Assembly (NCBI GenBank): GCA_002633025.1
Contig: NMRB01000390.1
Location: 38,953-102,952, forward strand
Direction: 5' to 3'
DNA length: 64,000 nt
Source: Notospermus geniculatus
Taxonomy: Eukaryota > Nemertea > Pilidiophora > Heteronemertea > Lineidae
Shown: in pieces, positions 61,208 to 64,000 of the stretch
Layout of the letters: every line of letters starts with the position of its first letter
How positions within the stretch are numbered: position 1 is the first letter of the stretch
The notes under the pieces: generated by a model
What the model was told of the DNA's origin: nothing
Database searches by the model: none
Seen by the model: the letters and a program-made list of their open reading frames with translations, nothing else
Made by a program: the position numbers and the translations under genes

Positions 61208-63632
61208 ATGTATAAATCTTGGATAGGAATGCAACGAGAAGGCAGCGCAGGTGAGGAGATGGCCCGCCAGCTGGCCCGTGCAGATGCGGTGGATGTCAGT
61301 GCTGACAGAAGAATTCAGCACGCGGCAACAATTGAACTGATCAAAAAGTCCATAAGTTATGAAGATTCGGAGCAGCATGTCTTCATTGTATTTGGAGCAT
61401 CGGTAAGAAAATCATTTCACATAGACTGGTCTTACACTTACTTTTTTAAAGTGGGCCAAATCTCTTGGCATAGATTTCATGAATTGTTGACTAAAACATA
61501 AAAAATTTCTAGATCAGTCAATACTGTGTTTGAACAAATACACTATGAAGACACTGGGCCAATTTCACAAAGGGTGTTTAAGACTTGGACGTGTGTACGG
61601 TAACTTCGTCAAATGCATGGTGGAAGTGCGTGCATTTTATAGTGAAGCCCACTATGTTGATATTGATGTTGATATTGGGTCATATGAATAGACCAGTAAA
61701 TGATTTTACTTGAATTCTGCAATACAAATGCACTAGGCAATGGTGTACAAATCTGAAGTAAAAGCATTTGCTAGTCTTTATTCATATGACCCAATAAAAC
61801 AGTTGCTGGTTCTCAACATACACTGTAATGTTGTTGATGTTAACACGTTAAGCGAAACTTTCTGAACAGCTTTGGAATCAAATATAATCGTGCCAACATA
61901 ATTATACTGTACATAAATTCATTCTTTTAGGGTGATTTGGCAAAGAAGAAAATCTATCCAACTCTATGGTAAGATGTAGGCCTATGGATCAAATGTAGAC
62001 AGGGTCTCTACCAGAAATTTTTTTGAGGGTGCTAATTTCTTCAAAATCAGCAAAAACCCCATGAAATTACATGTACATGTAAAGAAAATGTCCCTTTTCT
62101 GTTCCTTTGAGGGGACTACCATAGTACCCTTAGTACCCTCTGGCAGAAACACTGGTAGACAGGCGCGGATCCAATGGGGCACACCTGGCGCACGCCCCCA
62201 TTTCGGCCGACACTTCTGTAAAATTGACCGTGAAATTTCTGAAATTTGGAGCAAATCATTGAAGTTCACCGCAGATTTCAATATTTCTAGCACAGTGCGC
62301 CCCCTCTTTTCCAAAATCGTGGATCCGCCCCTGGTAGAGTAGACTCGCATTCCCAGGAATTTGCAGTCACAGGGAGTTGCGGTACAAGAGCTGGACTGTC
62401 CATATGATCCATTTAATCAAGTGAATATACTGGCCACCCCCTCAGATGCAGCATTGTATGGAATAAATGCGATCACCTGTTTCTGTTCCACGATGCCTCT
62501 CAGTCTCATACATGTAACTGTTTCAATGAGCTGAAATCTGGTCGATAAATCTGCAAACAGCTGGCTGCAGAATATTGAATCCTAGAGGCAAACACATGAT
62601 GAAGAAAAATACTTGAACTGCTTGGGTAAACCTGTTGGACAGGAGGGCACGGAGGACCAGAGTGACTGTCCAGGTTATCGGCAACAATAACAAGTACATG
62701 TACACAAGTACAGGAAGAGCTCCGTGGGAGGTACCTGTTACGTTGAGACTGGTGAGCTGTCCAAATGATGCTGTGAAAACACTGGCACCTGTCACAACTT
62801 GAGTAGAAAACAATGGGAGACTTTCCTGCCGTTAGAAGCCGCCTGTTAGCGGTCCTAGCACATCACAAAATTTGACGTCATTGACGTAAGTCTTGGCCTC
62901 CACGTCATTATGGATGATGTCATGCAGTGTTTCTGCGAGGAAGTTTTTTTAAAAGGGGGGTACAAAGTGAAAATTTGACAGAATTCCTGGTCAAAAACAC
63001 AAGTTTTGAGTAATTTTGACTGTTTATGGGTTCTTCTCTGTGACATCAAATTCCATGACGTTATAGGACTGCTAACTGCTGGTGGCCTCTAACGGCAGTA
63101 AAGTTCCCCACTGCTAGATTGTTTCTATTGAGTATTTTGTTACTAACGTAATACTACCCTTTTCCATATTTGTAGGGAAATATTCAAAGATGAACTCATC
63201 CCTGTCAATACGATTTTTATCGGCTATGCCAGATCCAACATCACAGTTGATGAAATCAGGAAACGTTCTCAACCTTTCATTAACGTAAGTGAATATCTCC
63301 CTTGACTTACCGGTAATGATTCTGACATCACCAGTCATATATTCTCCCAGGTTTGGGGGGGGGGGGGTTATAGACATAAAAGGAGGACTGGTTTGTTACA
63401 GGCCTTCACTTTCTCTCATCCAGGTTCCAGACCACCAGAAAAATGTGTTTGAGGAGTTCTGGACCAAGAACCTGTACGTCCGTGGTGCCTACGACACGCC
63501 TGATGGATTCAAAAAGTTGAATGAAACAATCGAAAATGTTGGACGCTGCAATCGGCTGTTCTATCTTGCACTGCCACCCAGTGTTTTCATTCAGGTGTCC
63601 CAGAATCTTAAGGACTATTGTATGTCTAAGCC
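61208..63632 (+). CDS. G6PD: Glucose-6-phosphate dehydrogenase, N-terminal part
   Basis: Four plus-strand coding exons: 61208-61402, 61931-61968, 63176-63284 and 63424-63632, phases chaining; the gene continues past the right edge. The NADP-binding motif GASGDLAKKK is split by intron 1 (GAS|GDLAKKKIYPTL). Then come IFIGYARSNITVDEIRKRSQ, FEEFWTKNLYVRGAYD and NRLFYLALPPSVF, matching human [21 protein letters not shown] and NRLFYLALPPTVYEAV. The enzyme oxidises glucose-6-phosphate to 6-phosphogluconolactone in the cytosol and supplies NADPH, in the first step of the oxidative pentose phosphate pathway. Start: ATG 61208 follows an in-frame stop; ATG 61229 (MQREGSAGEE) is a second option. The residues before the Rossmann motif are longer than in human. 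Near-certain call. Confidence 0.96.
61676..61796. mobile_element. Hairpin MITE, TGGGTCATATGAATAGAC
   Basis: TGGGTCATATGAATAGACC / GTCTTTATTCATATGACCCA with AATGATTTTACTTGAATTC / GAAGTAAAAGCATTTGC arms, in G6PD intron 1. Relatives without clear outer ends lie at 51350-51460 and 54448-54575. Confidence 0.8.
62000..62155. mobile_element. MITE, CAGGGTTTCCTCCAGA family, copy 2
   Basis: CAGGGTCTCTACCAGAAATT / TACCCTCTGGCAGAAACACTG ends; same layout as 31685-31895. Confidence 0.7.
62160..62334. mobile_element. MITE with CAGGCGCGGATCCA ends
   Basis: CAGGCGCGGATCCAATGGGG / AAAATCGTGGATCCGCCCCTG; directly follows the previous element. Confidence 0.7.
62523..62813 (-). pseudogene. Hydrophobic ORF fragment inside G6PD intron 2
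   Basis: A 96-codon minus-strand ORF (MFSTQVVTGASVFTASFGQL start; LLLLPITWTVTLVL and VQVFFFIMCLPLGF segments) predicts two or three membrane spans. I do not recognise a family. It abuts the terminal inverted repeat of an adjacent MITE (62815-63111), so a captured fragment of a membrane-protein gene is possible. Chance hydrophobic ORFs also occur; low confidence. Confidence 0.25.
62815..63111. mobile_element. MITE with CTTTCCTGCCGTTAGAAGCC arms
   Basis: CCGTTAGAAGCCGCCTGTTAGC mirrored by GCTAACTGCTGGTGGCCTCT then AACGG, with TTTGACGTCATTGACG / CCATGACGTTATAGG inside; about 70-bp arms. Confidence 0.8.
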
Positions 63633-63782
63633 GTAAGTATTCAAGTCCTAGTCCTCTGTAGGATTAATACTGTTTCCTTGACTTGCTGCCAATGAGGGCA
63701 TAGTTCCTTCAAAATTACCGGCACAATATGTAAATCAACCAGTGACTCCGATATTTTCACTGAAAGGGGAGGAAATACCAGT

Positions 63783-63897
63783 ACCGTATTTTTCGGACTA
63801 TAAGGCGCGGCTTTTTTTCATGAAGAAGGGTCTAAAATTGGGGGTGCGCCTTATAGGGTGGTGCGCCTTATCTGCAGATAGAGTCCGAAAATTTGAT
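63783..63897. mobile_element. MITE-like repeat, CGGACTATAAGGCGC
   Basis: ACCGTATTTTTCGGACTATA then AGGCGC at the left and GCGCCTTATCTGCAGATAGA then GTCCGAAAAT at the right. The CGGACTATAAGGCGC string is a repeat motif I have seen in many aquatic animal genomes. Confidence 0.55.
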
Positions 63898-64000
63898 CAG
63901 AAGTGTCACAACAAGCTAATTAGCTTGTCACAACAAGCTAATTAATCATACAACCAGGTCAGTTTGATGCATAACATGGCTGTGGTTCACCTGATGACTG

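Overview
The window is animal nuclear DNA, about 40% GC, with intron-rich genes, GT-AG splice sites, tRNA-derived SINEs and very many small inverted-repeat elements. All recognisable genes are conserved metazoan ones. The constant recurrence of AGGCCTAGGCCT-type, ACCGGTA and ACATGTACATGT strings resembles what I know of echinoderm, especially sea urchin, genomes. I favour an echinoderm or related marine deuterostome, but this is an inference from texture and not a species call. There are no prokaryotic, plasmid, CRISPR or viral features.

Layout, left to right. (1) 474-1472 minus: 5' part of an FBXO7-like F-box gene that runs off the left edge. (2) 2487-6707 plus: one giant exon for an unnamed protein of about 1,400 residues with clusters of degenerate C2H2 fingers at both ends. 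(3) 6708-11747: repeat-filled intergenic DNA, including a MITE nested in a MITE. (4) 11748-13567 minus: LSM3, 4 exons, 101 aa. (5) 13962-17073 minus: CENPK, 8 exons, 268 aa. (6) 18091-25569 plus: HBP1, 14 exons, 713 aa, with an N-terminal C2H2/C2HC finger pair that the human protein lacks. (7) 25570-31550: HBP1 3' UTR and intergenic DNA. (8) 31551-37406 minus: TMEM209, 15 exons, 560 aa. (9) 37407-42307: intergenic, repeat rich. (10) 42308-59365 minus: a 9-exon gene joining an SH3 domain, a PGSP-repeat linker and a FAM107 (DRR1-like) C-terminus, 644 aa. (11) 61208 to the right edge, plus: first four coding exons of glucose-6-phosphate dehydrogenase.

I built the gene models by reading splice sites by hand. 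For LSM3, CENPK, HBP1, TMEM209 and SH3-FAM107 the exon phases chain without a break and the summed lengths divide by three. For LSM3, CENPK and TMEM209 the protein length falls within one residue of the human length as I recall it. Three pairs are divergent (FBXO7 / zinc-finger gene, CENPK / HBP1, SH3-FAM107 / G6PD) with 1-2 kb between them, so shared promoters are likely. The genes do not form one pathway: they cover ubiquitin ligase substrate choice, mRNA splicing/decay, kinetochore assembly, cell-cycle repression, nuclear-envelope biology, actin-linked signalling and the pentose phosphate pathway.

The most interesting points are the zinc-finger-bearing HBP1, the SH3 + FAM107 architecture, an inverted MITE pair flanking the exon that carries the FAM107 coiled coil, the large unnamed zinc-finger protein, and an unusually diverse set of hairpin MITEs, many opening with GGGCC next to TATTCA or TTTCAC.
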